DNA of 64,000 nt from Fragum whitleyi (GCA_948146395.1 OX411544.1:52205933-52269932), one strand, 5' to 3'. Positions 1 to 11,639 are shown, counted from the stretch's first letter. The notes: generated by a model from the letters alone, not told the origin. Program-made: numbers and translations.

Positions 1-2
1 TC

Positions 3-117
3 ATGACGTTAAAAGCCGTCAAAAAAGGCAGACGTTGCCATGATGAACGATGTGAAAGAGTAAAAATGTCGAGCACGTCCTCCGATTCACCCGGTAGCGT
101 GAAGTGGCAAAAGATAA
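3..117 (+). CDS. EF-hand gene 1, exon 1 (first visible)
   Basis: Open frame from the window edge to a strong donor, AA|GTAAGTC, at 117/118. The ATG at 66 has A at -3 and begins MSSTSSDSPGSVKWQKI; an in-frame ATG at 3 would add 21 basic residues. The exon ends after one base of a Lys codon, which the first two bases of the exon at 2670 complete. It could be internal if the gene starts outside the window. Confidence 0.75.
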
Positions 118-3100
118 GTAAGTCAAGTGTTACAATATTTCAAAAGTCTGAAATTAGTGTATCATTTTAAGTTTTTTTACTTTCATTTTTTTTTCTTTCG
201 AAAATTTACACTGTCCAAATTCATACAGATTGAAAACAGACGAAATGAAAAAAAAAAAGACAGGAGTTTTCGCCTAATTTAAAGAGTTAATAATTCGTTC
301 GTAAAATCATTTTCTTTATTTTTCGTAATTGACTTAAACATAGTTCAAAGCTTATGACGTATCACGAAGTTTTAGATATCTTTAACGCATTTAACAATTT
401 TGATTGGTCTAAATTCAGGAGGTTGATTGATAAATTTTGGTTAAAACTATGTCAATATGTGCTGCCTCCGATTCAATGTACACATCACTTTCAGAAATAC
501 TTTTCTTTAATCACATAAACATATAGGCGTAACAATACGCTGTATCGCTATTTTCCGAATTGTTCGCAAAATGATTTTACGAACAAGTCGGAAAATAGCG
601 ATACATCGCTTATGTTAATATGTTATCACAAAACCGACTATGAATAAAATTTTGTATCTTGTATCTTGTATCTAACAAAATTGTTTCTAATTTATTGGGG
701 TTTTTTTTGTTGTTGTTGTTGGTTTTTTTTGTTGATTGTTTTTTTTTTTTTCTTTTTCGTTCCGGCGTAGGTTGAAAGAATCATATATGTTAGCCTAAGT
801 AATTGTTAGTTCCTAGCAGAAGAAATCTCATAGATAACTTGACCTCAGCAAGAAAATACTCTTAGTATTTAAAAATCGATTTTTCCTTCACGTTCCTGCA
901 GGCTCTCTTTTTTTCATTAAAAAGACAATGGGGCCGTGAAAAATATCAACCGTTTGCAGTGTCGCTCTTTGTAGATTAACCACGAAAGATCTGAATTTAG
1001 TGATACTAAATTATCGAATTTTCATTTTCAAATACCATTCATGCTTTCGAGGAATAAAAAGCGCTCGCAAACCCCTCCTTATCGATATTATTATTATTAT
1101 TATTATTATCAGTATCAGTATCATCATCATCATAATCATTATTGTAATCTTCGCCATCATCATTTATTTTCTTTTAGTAATCCAGAATACAAATTTTGTA
1201 ATATCTATCGACATCTTTAGGATCCGATCTTTTTTTTTTTTTTTTTTTTTTTAATACTACCCGACGATCTTAATAAAGTAGACTTAGCCTAACTTCAAAT
1301 TGAAATAAGCTGTAGTTATGACATGTTTGGTCACAGATCTACAGCTTTTTTGTTGTTGTATTATCGGGTGGTTGGCTTTGGCGTGTCGGATCGCAATATC
1401 ATTCAAGCCCACCTTTCAAATAAATCGCTGCATTTCAAAGTTGCAGAAAACTTAATCTCTGATGCAGTTTACATAAGATATTGTGATTGCGCATTAAGGC
1501 ATGATGTTCAATATGGTTATCTTTTTATACATCGATTATGTAACACAGTGGGACACGTCGTGAAATCGAGACAGAACACAAAACTGCATTTTAGTTGGTG
1601 GGCGACCAAAATATCGTAACTACAGCTTGAATAAAGCTGTAGTTACGAGATTGTGGTGTCCCACTGACGGTTTGTTCCAATCGAATTGCCGATATATCCT
1701 TACTAATTAAAAGCAGAATGTTTTGCGAAAATTTTGCAAAGAACCTCGTTACACTATTTCATATATGATATTGTTCTACCCCACTCTATGTTTAGTTAAA
1801 GAGATTTGCTCTTAGGGCCCCTTTCGATAAGTGCTATATTTCTCTCTATATTCGTATTTATTCCTTCGCTCTGTGGCAAATTAAGTGAAAGCATCACAGA
1901 GAGAAAAGTGGGACGATAATATTATTTATAACGGTCCGATACATTCAATTTCTTCAATGAATTTAAACAGGTGCGAATTTAAATAATGCACGGATGCTGT
2001 ATATGGATATTTAATGCATTAAAAAAATAAACAGGAATCATAAATATTTAAAGCTAGATTGAAGTTATTCTGCTGATATGAAATCCAGTTAAGATGGACA
2101 AAGAAGCTTTAATGTATATCAAAGGTTAGATCTATTCTTTCCTTGGCTAGCTTCAGAGGCGTTTTGATACAGCTCAAATTTAGTATAGTTAAAATGAAAA
2201 AGACAAATACATCATTATTTAAATATGTGTGATTTATGATATGAGTTTTCGTGTATCTTTTATGTGAGACGAAGTAACCAAATAAAGTATATTGTATTGT
2301 ATAAAGTATATTAATTGAACCTGGAATAGGAAATCGCACATTTCGTTTAAATTGAACAAATTTGGCGATGTTCTATTAACACCATTTGAATAATGAAATA
2401 AAAAACATGTACAAAGATAACCGGATTTGTTGTCAAGTCCAATTTCACACCATTCAATGAATTCATGGAGTGTTTGGAGCGTTGTGAGTAATTTCCGACA
2501 GATTTTTCCTCTTCTGAGTCAATGGTTCAAATGCGCTGAATTGATAACTAAAATTAATTTGATTTTGAGAAGTGTCATTTTATGAAGAACGATTTTGTAT
2601 AAACGTTATGATTATAAAACATAGTAGTAATTAATGTTTTTTTAAAAATTTATTTAACTTTGATTACAGAATTCCGGGCGTCCGAAAATGTGGCCCTCCT
2701 GTCGGCAATGGAAGCTCTTAACTCCTTGCATGAAAATCAGGCAGACAAACAGGAGAAGGTTAGCACAATCTATTAAAAATACTTGATTTAGTTTGAAAAA
2801 ATTATATTCCATAAGGAACCCATGTTACCCCCTTTTTTACAACACCCGCTTCGAATTTTCGATCACTCGAAATTTATCAAGAAAACAATATAATTTGGGA
2901 ATCATATGATATGAGCCTGTGCGTGAGATTTCCAACAATTTCGAATATGCGCCAAGCAAAGACTCCGACCAGCCTGTGCATCTGCACAGTCTGACCAGAG
3001 TCTTCACTGTGCGTTAAGTAGATAAATAAGGTCTCAAAGTAGCTGTAGACCACCAGGTACCTTGATATTTACAGTATGTGGCTGTCTATGCTACCAAATG

Positions 3101-6100
3101 TTTGCACAACACTAACAAATTGTTGGAAATGTCACGCACAGGCTTATACTTTTATTACTATTCCTCAACTACACTCTGAAAATATGTGATCCATCACGAA
3201 ATAGGGACGGCGGCACTCACCCTTTTCGGGCATTTGTCTCCCACCCATGAATTGATAATTGTAGACCTTTGTGAAATAGCAGCTGGAGGCTAGGAAGGGT
3301 GTGATGGTAGTACTGGTGTGAGAAATTTCAGGAATCCATTGTTAGGTGCTCAAGACTCTGAGATATAACTGTACGATTGTTAAAAGCAGCGTTAAACCCC
3401 CATACAAAGAAATAAAACGAAAAATGGGACCATCTGCGAAGTGCGGATATCCGCGTCACAAAGTTTTACGGAAATTATAAAGGGGGGGGGGGCTAACATA
3501 AGTTGTAAGAACATGCTTCCCTATTGATATACAAAAAGTGCGCTAAAAAGGCTTAAACCAAACCAATCTTTCATGTAATCAATAGCCGAAGAAGCCAGCG
3601 AAGAAGAAAAGAAAACGTAAAGGTAAACATGACGACTCAACAATAGAGTTTGACTATGACTGGCCGCCATGTGTATGTGGTATGAAACACCCACCTATAC
3701 CCTTCTTTAGACCACCTGATGGAAAAAGGTGCTCATATTATTGGGTAAGAACTTAAGCGTTTTTCGGATCTTTTAGGTTAAAATTTTGCTTAAAAATTTA
3801 GTTTAAAAATTTTAATTAAAATAATTGAATAACCCATCGAAGGAAAAATATTGTACACGACGTGTGTATGACATGAAACACCCAGCTATACCGTTCTTTA
3901 GACCACCTGACGGAAAAAGTGCACATATTACTTAGTAAGAACTTGCACTTTTTTAGTCCACTTGGTCACCCCGAGATCACTGCATCGGGTTACCCCGGAT
4001 GTGTTCCAGGAAGGGAGAGCTGGAGTTTCAGAAATTCTTGCAAACAAGGGTAGAATAACCATTCTATATGTAAGAAATCAACGGTTGGACAGACTGACAA
4101 GGTCGCCCCTTTACACACTTACTAGTTAGTCCCTTTTGAGAGAGATTTGAATACATGGAATGGAAATTTTTATGTGCCACAAAAATATACTATTTAAACG
4201 AAGTTATATAAAACCTGTTTGACATTGATTTCATTATTATATTAATCCACGTCTCTTCACACAGTCAGAGCGTGATAAGGTTATTAGCTTCATGCCTCTA
4301 TGGAGTGAAAACGCCAACATCTTGGTCTCTCACATCAAGGTTGTTTCTTTTGACAGCAAATCGCCGACATGTTTCCGTTCATGACATTACACAGAGTTCT
4401 GACGACTGAGATCAAATTCATTGAAGCAGATAAGGATCAGAGTGGGGTAGGAAATCTTTACAATTTTCTCGTTTGGAGTGACTCTATCTGCTGATATTTT
4501 CCTCGGAAAAATATCTATTTAAGTACATGTACTTATGATTTTTAGTGACATTTTAAATCTTGAAATAAAAATAGTCAGCTTTTGTTGTTAAAAATTTTAC
4601 ATGGAAAGTGAACTATTATTATTATTCTATTTAATAATAATGAATACAAAAGTGAGAGAGACGAAATGTTGAAGCTTTTCAGATATTTGACCCTTCACGC
4701 GAAAAGGGACCATCTGGGTAGAGCGTAAGTTCCTAGTCAGACTGCGCAGACTGACTAGGGTCGAAGTTTTTGGACCGTGCTTATTTTTTTAATCTTGAAT
4801 GATCGATCTACCGTCCAGCGAAAAAATTTTTGAAATGCGAATTCTGGTTGACCTATGCAAGATCAAATCTCTTTTTCAATAATTTAGTTTATAGAGTTCC
4901 CGGATGGTCCCTTTTCGCTTGACGGGTTACGTATATTCGATTTTATTTTCTCATTTTTTCATCTCTTTCTTGCTCGTTATAGCTTGCAAAAATTATGACG
5001 TCATCAGAAAAATGAGCTCCGTTTGGAAAAAAAAAACCATCTCATTTGTTGTTATCTGTGCAATATTAAGCATGACAAAATACTAGCGAACGTTTCAACC
5101 GATTCCATCGCTCACCATTTCTTCTAAGCTCGCGAGCATTTCGTCATCCATAATGACTACGGGACTGAATTAGTGTTATAACAATATCTTGTAGGTAATC
5201 GAGATGGACGAGTTGAGGGTCTTACTTCAGAATATTATGGGTGAAGATTTAAAAGATTACATGGTGATGAAAACATTTAGACAGATCGACACTGACGGCA
5301 GTGGATCATTGGATTTTAGTGAAGTTCTTATGGTAACGTACAAAATAGCCATGTGTCCAGGGTAACGAAGCACACGTGAGCGCCCCAGAAATGGTACCCT
5401 GCTTCACGAAAGCGTATCTTAATGCTTTGCTTGTGATTGGTTAGTCTTAGACGCAGGGCTGTTTTATAAGTTAATGAAGAAACCCGGCGTTCGCGAAACG
5501 TATAATAAATGATACCCCTTTGCACATGCACGTGTAAAGCAGAGGATCATTGTAAAACGGTCTCTTGCGCAAACGGTGTTTGATTCTGAACGTAGGACAA
5601 TATTCGAAGTATCTGCTAAAACTGAAGCTAAGCGACCGGTCTATAGACCACAAAAACTTTTTTGTGTAGGTTTCGCGTGAAAATCTCTTTGTGCCATTTA
5701 TCTCTCGCTTCAAAATCCTGGTTACTCGTTTTTGTTGATATGTTTGGACAGAGTTTAAAATCTTCCTTCACTCCAAGGAGTGCAAGTGGTATTTGCATCA
5801 GTTTGATCAAAGGAAAAAATCGATTGCGGGGCTCATCTTCGCCAGCCAAGGGATCTAAATCTACTGAATTCTTAAGAAACAAAGTTAAGTTAGCGCCCTT
5901 GACTTACGAAGCTTTTGCTAGACTTGGCCGTCTCACTGTCAACTTCCAGAAATGGCTAAATTGATGGTAGACATTGGCACAAGTCAAAGATGTTGATGGC
6001 GCAAAATTTGTTATCCATAGATATGCATTTTCTCAAAGAACTTTAACGTGTTGTTGCCGTGAACAGTAAAGCTTATTCGGTAATGCGCTGGGCTCTAAAT

Positions 6101-6849
6101 CATTGGGGTCGTGAGTTCCATCACTGAACCATTCGACTATCATTCGATTTTTTTGTCACACAGTGCTTGTAAACCCATCCCCAGTCTTGATGATTTAAAT
6201 AATAATAATGATAATAAAGATAAAGATTATAATAATAAAAGTATTAATAATAATAATTATAATAATAATATATTAATATATACAATAAGATGTATACAGT
6301 GCGACCAAAGAGCGATGGTCGTTGGTGGCTCGCATTTAACAGAGGTACAGATAAGAGGGGTAAAGCTCGTCTTAAATCTTTTTTCTCGATGAAACCTTGT
6401 GTTGTTGGTACTCATTTGAATCGTCTTAGCAAGACGATTCCAGTGAGTACAAACAAAATAACTTATACGAACATTTTTTGAATATTTGAATCTTAAGTCC
6501 AAAATACCCCTTCTACTCTGACTTAACATGCACTGCGTTCAGGTTTACGAAACAGTTTGCACCGTTTTGTCACCTTGAACGCAGGGATGGTGTACTGGTG
6601 GGAGAATAAACAAGAAGACATGGTAGGTACACAAGCCTTTAACTTAAAAAATACAAATGTACTGTTGAGGTGCACGGCTTTATAACCCATACAAAGAATA
6701 AAAAGAATCTACAAAAGTATCTTCTATGACACAGAATTGTATTAGTTATATATCCATTGCAGGTTGTAGATGGAATTATCCAGCGCCGCACCGTAGAATT
6801 ACCAAATGCAGTGAAAAATGAGATGTCCAAAACATGTACCGTTCAATAA
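3..6849 (+). CDS. EF-hand protein with C-terminal CaaX-like box, gene 1 (six exons, 5' end may lie outside)
   Basis: Joined exons 3-117, 2670-2758, 3586-3744, 4357-4446, 5195-5332 and 6763-6849 give one open frame with GT-AG borders and matching phases. From the ATG at 66 the product is 204 residues; the frame stays open upstream through an ATG at 3 to the window edge, so the true start is unsure. Order: Ser-rich N-terminus, short helical exon, Lys-rich linker (PKKPAKKKRKRKGK) ending in YYW, then EF-hands with loops at about residues 125-136 (DKDQSG then VIEMDE) and 162-173 (DTDGSGSLDFSE). Loop positions 1, 3, 5, 9 and 12 carry usable Ca2+ ligands. The last four residues are CTVQ, a CaaX-type end whose X = Q would favour farnesyltransferase. 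A paralogue follows downstream on the same strand. The calcium-binding fold is secure; function is unknown, and membrane tethering is inferred. Confidence 0.85.
118..2669 (+). other. Intron 1 of EF-hand gene 1
   Basis: GTAAGT...TTACAG intron. It holds a near-perfect hairpin (542-604), T-rich runs, ATT/ATC microsatellite (about 1083-1145), a T22 run (about 1230-1252) and a fold-back repeat whose core GTAACTACAGC/GCTGTAGTTAC lies at 1617-1649. No further exon was recognised. Confidence 0.7.
542..604. repeat. Long near-perfect hairpin
   Basis: Inverted repeat with about 25-bp arms (left arm begins GTATCGCTATTTTCCGA, right arm ends TCGGAAAATAGCGATAC), one mismatch inside the arms and a loop of about 13 nt. 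It lies in intron 1 of EF-hand gene 1. A minimal fold-back MITE is the simplest reading; its size also fits a small-RNA hairpin. Confidence 0.75.
2670..2758 (+). CDS. EF-hand gene 1, exon 2
   Basis: Follows TTGATTACAG and is followed by GTTAGC. Two bases complete the split Lys codon; 29 codons follow (FRASENVALLSAMEAL... to KQEK), ending in phase 0. The exon is Ala/Leu/Glu-rich and probably helical, and sits where gene 2 has its coiled-coil exon. Confidence 0.85.
2913..3145. repeat. MITE, family with GAGCCTGTGCGTGACATTTCC ends (one base short of full end shown)
   Basis: About 230 bp between inverted ends related to GCCTGTGCGTGACATTTCC, with subterminal AAGCAAAGACTC and its degenerate complement inside. 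The same element recurs at 12288, 15457, 23750, 38899, 42780 and 49255. This copy lies in intron 2 of EF-hand gene 1. Confidence 0.8.
3208..3410 (+). repeat. V-SINE-like SINE, 5'-truncated
   Basis: Shares GACGGCGGCACTCA, the GCTGGAGGCTAGGAA block, CCATTGTTAGGTGCTC and the end GCAGCGTTAAACCCC with the full SINEs at 28675 and 53387. The tRNA-like head is absent. It lies in intron 2 of EF-hand gene 1. Confidence 0.75.
3586..3744 (+). CDS. EF-hand gene 1, exon 3 (Lys-rich linker, ends YYW)
   Basis: 53 codons in phase 0, from CAATAG|CCG to TGG|GTAAGA. It starts PKKPAKKKRKRKGKHDD, then an aromatic/proline/cysteine part (WPPCVCGMKHPP) and ends CSYYW. The gene 2 counterpart at 25578-25796 also starts basic and ends EYYW at the same phase. 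The basic run could act as a nuclear signal or a polybasic membrane contact. Confidence 0.88.
3861..3942 (+). pseudogene. Partial duplicate of exon 3 with its donor region
   Basis: Matches exon 3 and its donor flank (about 3669-3755) about 190 bp upstream: GAAACACCCAGCTATACC, TTCTTTAGACCACCTGA and TAAGAACTT recur with substitutions. The frame now closes in a stop where TGG should be, and the donor is altered, so it should not be spliced in as coding sequence. Confidence 0.85.
4357..4446 (+). CDS. EF-hand gene 1, exon 4 (first half of EF-hand 1)
   Basis: 30 codons, phase 0 at both ends, TGACAG|CAA to GGG|GTAGGA. It encodes the entering helix (MFPFMTLHRVLTTEIKFIEA) and loop positions 1-6 (DKDQSG). 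The gene 2 exon at 27054-27143 has the same length and borders and shares MFP, VL, KFI, AD and G positions. Confidence 0.9.
4680..4928. repeat. MITE with AAAAGGGACCATCTGGGTA-type ends
   Basis: Left end CGCGAAAAGGGACCATCTGG and right end GGATGGTCCCTTTTCGCTTG are inverted copies. A related pair bounds 37561-37827 and a single end lies near 18415. It is in intron 4 of EF-hand gene 1. Confidence 0.7.
5195..5332 (+). CDS. EF-hand gene 1, exon 5 (rest of EF-hand 1, EF-hand 2)
   Basis: 46 codons from TTGTAG|GTA to ATG|GTAACG. It begins with loop positions 7-12 of EF-hand 1 (VIEMDE), then the linker, and has the full second loop DTDGSGSLDFSE, a canonical Ca2+ loop with Gly at 6 and Glu at 12. It ends in phase 0, as in gene 2. 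Confidence 0.92.
5333..6762 (+). other. Intron 5 of EF-hand gene 1, with repeats
   Basis: Contains palindromic pieces of the GCGTTCAGGATGAC MITE family (about 5450-5595 and 6533-6588), an AAT microsatellite (about 6199-6275), a tRNA-like SINE head fragment (about 6083-6123) and a MITE with the AATCGTCTT hairpin (about 6340-6480). No extra exon is needed: exons 5 and 6 join in frame exactly as their gene 2 counterparts do. Confidence 0.65.
6763..6849 (+). CDS. EF-hand gene 1, exon 6 (C-terminus, CTVQ)
   Basis: Follows CCATTGCAG and encodes 28 residues plus TAA, ending MSKTCTVQ. The gene 2 last exon is also 28 residues and ends YSRTCTVQ; both keep Arg-Arg and Leu-Pro in the middle. C-T-V-Q fits the CaaX rule for prenylation. 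Confidence 0.92.
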   Translation, partial: VVDGIIQRRTVELPNAVKNEMSKTCTVQ

Positions 6850-6850
6850 A
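6845..6850 (+). promoter_or_regulatory. Candidate poly(A) signal overlapping the stop codon
   Basis: The last codons CAA TAA plus the next A form AATAAA. A second AATAAA lies at 6941-6946. Using the first would leave a 3' UTR of only about 10-30 nt. Confidence 0.5.
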
Positions 6851-7890
6851 GTTTGAATATAATAAGACAATTATATGGATATTTCTATTTGTAATATATG
6901 TTCTGGTATTAAAAAATCGTTTATTAAATCGATAAATTAGAATAAATCAAACGGTGTTAGTCTTAATTTAAGTTTCATATGTACCGAATACTGTATTGTG
7001 GACGCCCAAAACACCAGCAGTACCGACCACCGTCATGGCGTTGTTGGTAGCACATCGGACATTGGACACCTTCGACCTTTTCTTCCCAGCGTCATAGCAT
7101 TCTTATAGCTAAAATGATAACTCGCAAACATGTCTGTCACACCCAATGGAGTGAACATTGAAATCTACTCGGTTAACAGTATTTACAATATTTTAAAATT
7201 AATCTCAAAGACTGAAACGAACTTCTAAACGACCACTTGGTTTTTGCTGAAAACGTAATATTTTCTTTAGTATCTGAAATAGGAAGTAGTCGGATTCTAT
7301 TAGAAAAATCATCAAGAGAGAATCTACAATAAACATAGACTTGAAAAAAAAATGTGAGGAAAGCAGCGAATTAGATGGGATTTCAATGATACCCCTGATT
7401 TCAAAATTAACATTGGTGGGTTGGGTAATTTTAGCATTTTGTCCTTGTGTGAAAAATGAGCCACAATGTTATTTTCTACAGTAATTTCTTATGTGGCACG
7501 CAAAAGCTATCGAATTTTGTCACTTATAGGATCAATCGCTGAGTATTTCTTAGACCGAAAGTTAGAAATTCTAAAATGTGCAATGTTTGAGACTTTCGTG
7601 ATAGAAGGTTCTTGGTTTGATCGTTTGTTACAGACACCGAGGACAACAATTCGAATCCATTTTCCTTTGAGAGTACGCCAAATTGAACGGCCTTTCATCT
7701 GAAAATAAAAGATAGTTCATTAAATGACTATATAGATATGTTGAAATGCGGAAAATGCTAGGTGGCCGTTTAGAAGTTCGTTTCGGTGTTATGGCAATAT
7801 ATGACATTGATCATGTGACCAAGACTTTCTAAGGACAGCAGATACATCATATGTACAGCCGAAGCTTAGACGTTGAAATCAACAATCAAT

Positions 7891-8018
7891 CCTGCGTTCA
7901 GGATGACAAAACGGTCCAAACTGCTTGCAAATTATATCCGGCTTTGCACGCAAGAGCGCCTGTAAAGCGGGGTGTAATTTTTAAAAAGTTTGCACCGTTA
8001 TATCATCCAGAACGCAAC
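7891..8018. repeat. Palindromic MITE, GCGTTCAGGATGACAAAACGG family
   Basis: Ends CCTGCGTTCAGGATGACAAA and, inverted, a degenerate TGCACCGTTATATCATCCAGAA, around a centre TTTGCACGCAAGAGCGCCTG. Copies occur near 5450, 6533, 9848, 19189 and 23560. Confidence 0.75.
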
Positions 8019-9847
8019 ACACTTCTTTGCCCTTTTTGCTTGATGACCCATCTTATAACGTCACATTTGAATTGTTTTGTTTGATATATGAATTATCGGT
8101 CTTAAGTTAGGTTGCTCAGTCGGCATTCAGTTATCGGAAAAATCTGACAAGAAGAAAATAAAGCAAATGTCCATTTAAGTATGTAGGCCTACATGCTCGA
8201 GAATTGTTGTTATCATAACACGCCTGAAAAAAGGACCCGGCGTTGTCCTTCTATAGTCTACGCCATTTGTCACACAGCTCACAAAACAAAATAACAAAGT
8301 AGTTGTGTGAAAATTGTCAAAGAGTAATTTTGAAATACGCCTGTGTGACATTTAAAAAAAGTGACCTGTCCGCGAATTGCAGCCTAGGCAGGCATAGTGC
8401 AATGAGAAATTTGTCTCTCTTAAGATACTTTGAGACCTAGTCTAACTTCAAAGCGCAAAGTGAAGATTCTGGACAGTCTGTGCGGATGCAAATACTGACC
8501 AGAATTCTCGCCTGGCGCACATTTGGAATTGTTGGGAATGTCAAACACATTCTCAAATAGTGTAACGTTATACCTTAAAAAGATCCAGTTGAATACTCGT
8601 TTGACTGTCTATATGTTCGCGATCCTTTGATCTCGTCTTGTCTGTAAGTCAATTCGTGGTAATAAAATGTCTCCTTTTTTACAACTCCATACATAGCTGA
8701 TAAGCATCTTTTCATTTATTATTCATGAATCAGTGAATTTAATACATGAGTCGGATTCTATGTATTCATTCAATAGATGAAGACTATTTTGATTTTTTTT
8801 TCTATCTTCGTAAGAGTGTGGAATGCAGAAATCGATAAGTGATTATTAAAACTATTATTGTAAGATCTATAATCATTATTACTATCATTATTTGGCTTAT
8901 CATTATTTTATATTTAATACGTTGTTGAAAAAAAGACCTCGCTTTAATGGGTCTATGCAAATTAACTGCGTGCTTAGCACTTTGTTCATGTAGGAATGAA
9001 TAAATTATTTTATCCGATCAGAACGCTTTATTTTGATTTACGAAACTAAAATTCAATCATTCAAGAATTTTACGTTTCAAAAAACTTCCTTCAGACCATC
9101 TAAAATAAAATGAGGAGTTCCTTCAATTTGCGATGAAATTGAAAAGGACTGTAAAATATTGCAGAGAAGATTGACAAAAAAGAAAGAAACTACTTAAAAA
9201 AGCAACTTCTCTCTTTTCCTCAATGTTTTCCCAACTTATTACCCTCAGTGCACAACAATTCGGTAAGTGCCTTGTTGTTACATACACTGGTACACAGCAT
9301 CTATTTTTTCGGAAATAATATGTTATTCTGGTTTCATAAATAAGAAATTTTACATGTTTTTAGAATTTGAGTTTTTAAGTTTAACGTAAATCTAAGTCAA
9401 TTTGTTTTTCGTTTGTACAGTTTTTCATTGATAGCGGACCTCTTATAGTCGATTGTATTAAAAAGTAAAATGAAGACGCCGATCTACATAGAAAGGTGCA
9501 TCCGATTTTCGGTTTTGTTAGCTCAGCATTTTGGGAACAGATATGTGAGAAAAGTTGGCACATGTATCATGTTCATACATGTATATGTATCATGGCAAAT
9601 AGAAAGAACAACAATAAGTTTTTGCCATCCATGTTCCGTATTCTCTGATCGCAGAAGATATTTGGTTATAAAAAAAACTTTTCCTAGACAAAAATCCAAT
9701 TCATTAACGAATGTTTTACACGTTGATTGATTAGACCTCGAGATGTATTGAATTAGGCCGTAACATGCAATAAAATGTATCGCCACACTGCCTTAGATTC
9801 CCATTTTGGTATCCTCTTTACAGTTTTAGGTTTGACGGAATACCAAC

Positions 9848-9966
9848 CCTACGTTCAAGATAAAAACGTTCAAAAATTGTACCCCGATTTGCACGTTTTC
9901 CAACGTGCAAATCGGGGTACTACTTTTAAGAAATGTTTGCAAACGTTTTTGCATACTGAACGCAGG
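9848..9966. repeat. Palindromic MITE, GCGTTCAGG family
   Basis: The central arms ACCCCGATTTGCACGTT and AACGTGCAAATCGGGGT are perfect inverted repeats around CC, with outer ends CCTACGTTCAAGAT and CTGAACGCAGG. Confidence 0.8.
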
Positions 9967-9979
9967 ACTTCTGAATAAT

Positions 9980-10285
9980 GTAGAGACGCTTTAATATGTA
10001 ACGTTGTGGGCTCTCAATCCAGGAGTCGTGAGTTTGATCCCAAAATCAACCAACTTTCATCTGACTATTGTCAGAAAGAAGTCAGTGTGAGTCATTTGTG
10101 CGTTTGATTCTCACCAATTGGAGAATGATATGTAAAATGCTTAAGTGGTGGGCAGCTGGTGGGCTGGAAGAAATATTGTGGATGCGATAACTTGTGGCAA
10201 CAGAAAACCATTGAGAGGTGCCTCAGCCGTCGAGATATATCTGCAATACTGTTTAGAGCGGCATTTAACCCATTTAAACAAATAT
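9980..10285 (+). repeat. tRNA-headed SINE, diverged
   Basis: The head has a B-box-like GTGAGTTTGATCCC. The tail keeps GCCTCAGCCGTCGAGATAT, CTGCAATACTG and AGCGGCATTTAACCC, the diverged counterpart of the tail shared by the other SINEs here. Confidence 0.6.
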
Positions 10286-11490
10286 CTATCTGGTGAGATC
10301 CCTCGCCTTCTTGTCCAAAACATTCAAGGAAAGACCAAATCAACTCGATAACTTCTCAGTCAAATATCATCTTTTGTGTCCAACAAAATGTCGTAACTAC
10401 AGCTTGAATAAAGCTGTAGTTACGACTTTTTGTCGCTCAAAGGCGATATTGACTTTTGTAGCTGCAGATAGCACGTTTATAGACTCCATCTTATCTCAAG
10501 TTCAGATAACAATCGCCCCAATCCTAATTACCTCCTTTACGCTACATCTGATGCCGTGTTTCAGAAATCTTTAAATGATTTTAACGAAAAGCATTTTAAA
10601 AAAAGGGATTTGTTTTTCTTTTAAAAAGACGTACATACTTATTTCTATCTAATTTTACTTTCTTGTGGTACTTTTTTGCCCGTTTTGCTCTCTTTTATTT
10701 TTGCTAGTAACAATACATTTAGGCATTATTAAGTATGCGTGGTAAAGAGTCTGGCTCCAATTAAAAGTCAGGTTACACAAAATTACTGGAATTAAAACCG
10801 ACCGAGGATACTTGTGTATTTGGATTTAATTCTTTGTTTAATAAAACCATCATATTCTTGTTTTGACTGCACTGTTGCAACGGTTGATTTAAAACTTCTA
10901 TAAAACAATATTTCAGAATTTTATTACACGTATAGACCTATTAAGTGCGCATTTCCAAAGTTTCTCGTGTACTAGGTTTGAACTCTGAAATACATCATTG
11001 TGTCTAGTATAGTCTAGAAAGGTTGTCCCAAGAAAAAAAACAACACCTATTGTGCTCGTACAAGTGATTCCGTGCTAAAAATGGAAATTAATCACAATAT
11101 ATTATTTCTTGGGAGGAAATCTGTGTAAAGACTATTTATTGCTCCTTAATTAGTGTTAAAGTCTGCAGAGAACGACTTACTGAGCATTTTGACATTTAAT
11201 CAATGATTTTCAAAACTCAACAAAAATAAAACGGAATGTAGACTTTTGTGAAAATGATTTTGCTAGCGACAGACTTATTTATCCTTTTATAACTATATTG
11301 TTGGTTTTTCCTATAGAAATGTTCATTGGTTTTCAAACTACATTATTTTTGGCTTTGAACATTCACAACTCCGAAATTACGACCAAACGATATGTAACGT
11401 GTAGTCTCTTCAGATCGATGAGTAGTCTATTGTTCTGTTGTCTTAAAACAGTTAAGTCAAACTTCGCGTAGATTCAGGTCAAATCTGCAA

Positions 11491-11639
11491 ATGGTTAGCC
11501 TTGGAGACTGCTTGATCATTATGAAGAAGAGCATACGAAAGGTGCACAGAAAAAGCAGAGGCTCTAGTGTAGGAACTTATTGGACTGGTTCGACAACGCG
11601 GAAGACACAAAGTGGTCGGTCAACTTCGAGTACGGACAA
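11491..11639 (+). CDS. EF-hand gene 2, exon 1
   Basis: Begins ATGGTTAGCC and encodes MVSLGDCLIIMKKSIRKVHR then a Ser/Thr/Arg/Lys-rich part ending STSSTD plus two bases of a codon, at a strong donor AA|GTAAGT. The next exon at 22929 supplies the single missing base (giving Asn). No in-frame stop was noticed just before the ATG, so an upstream start or a further 5' exon is possible. Confidence 0.65.

Larger units (their letters stand above)
6851..11490. other. Spacer between the two EF-hand genes; no gene recognised
   Basis: Read on both strands without finding a convincing exon. It carries palindromic MITEs (7891, 9848), half a MITE with GCGCACATTTG ends (about 8400-8560), a SINE (9980) and a fold-back core GTAACTACAGC/GCTGTAGTTAC (10389-10424). 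The promoter of gene 2 should be here or just upstream of 11491, but no core element is clear. Confidence 0.5.

Noticed and set aside
6590..6624. Possible extra exon of EF-hand gene 1 (TTGAACGCAG|GGATGG..ACATG|GTAGGT)
   Set aside because: The acceptor-like AACGCAG is the end of a palindromic MITE, and exons 5 and 6 already join exactly as in gene 2.
9381..9786. Overlapping 60-87-codon frames on both strands
   Set aside because: Chance frames in AT-rich spacer; no family match and no consistent splice sites.
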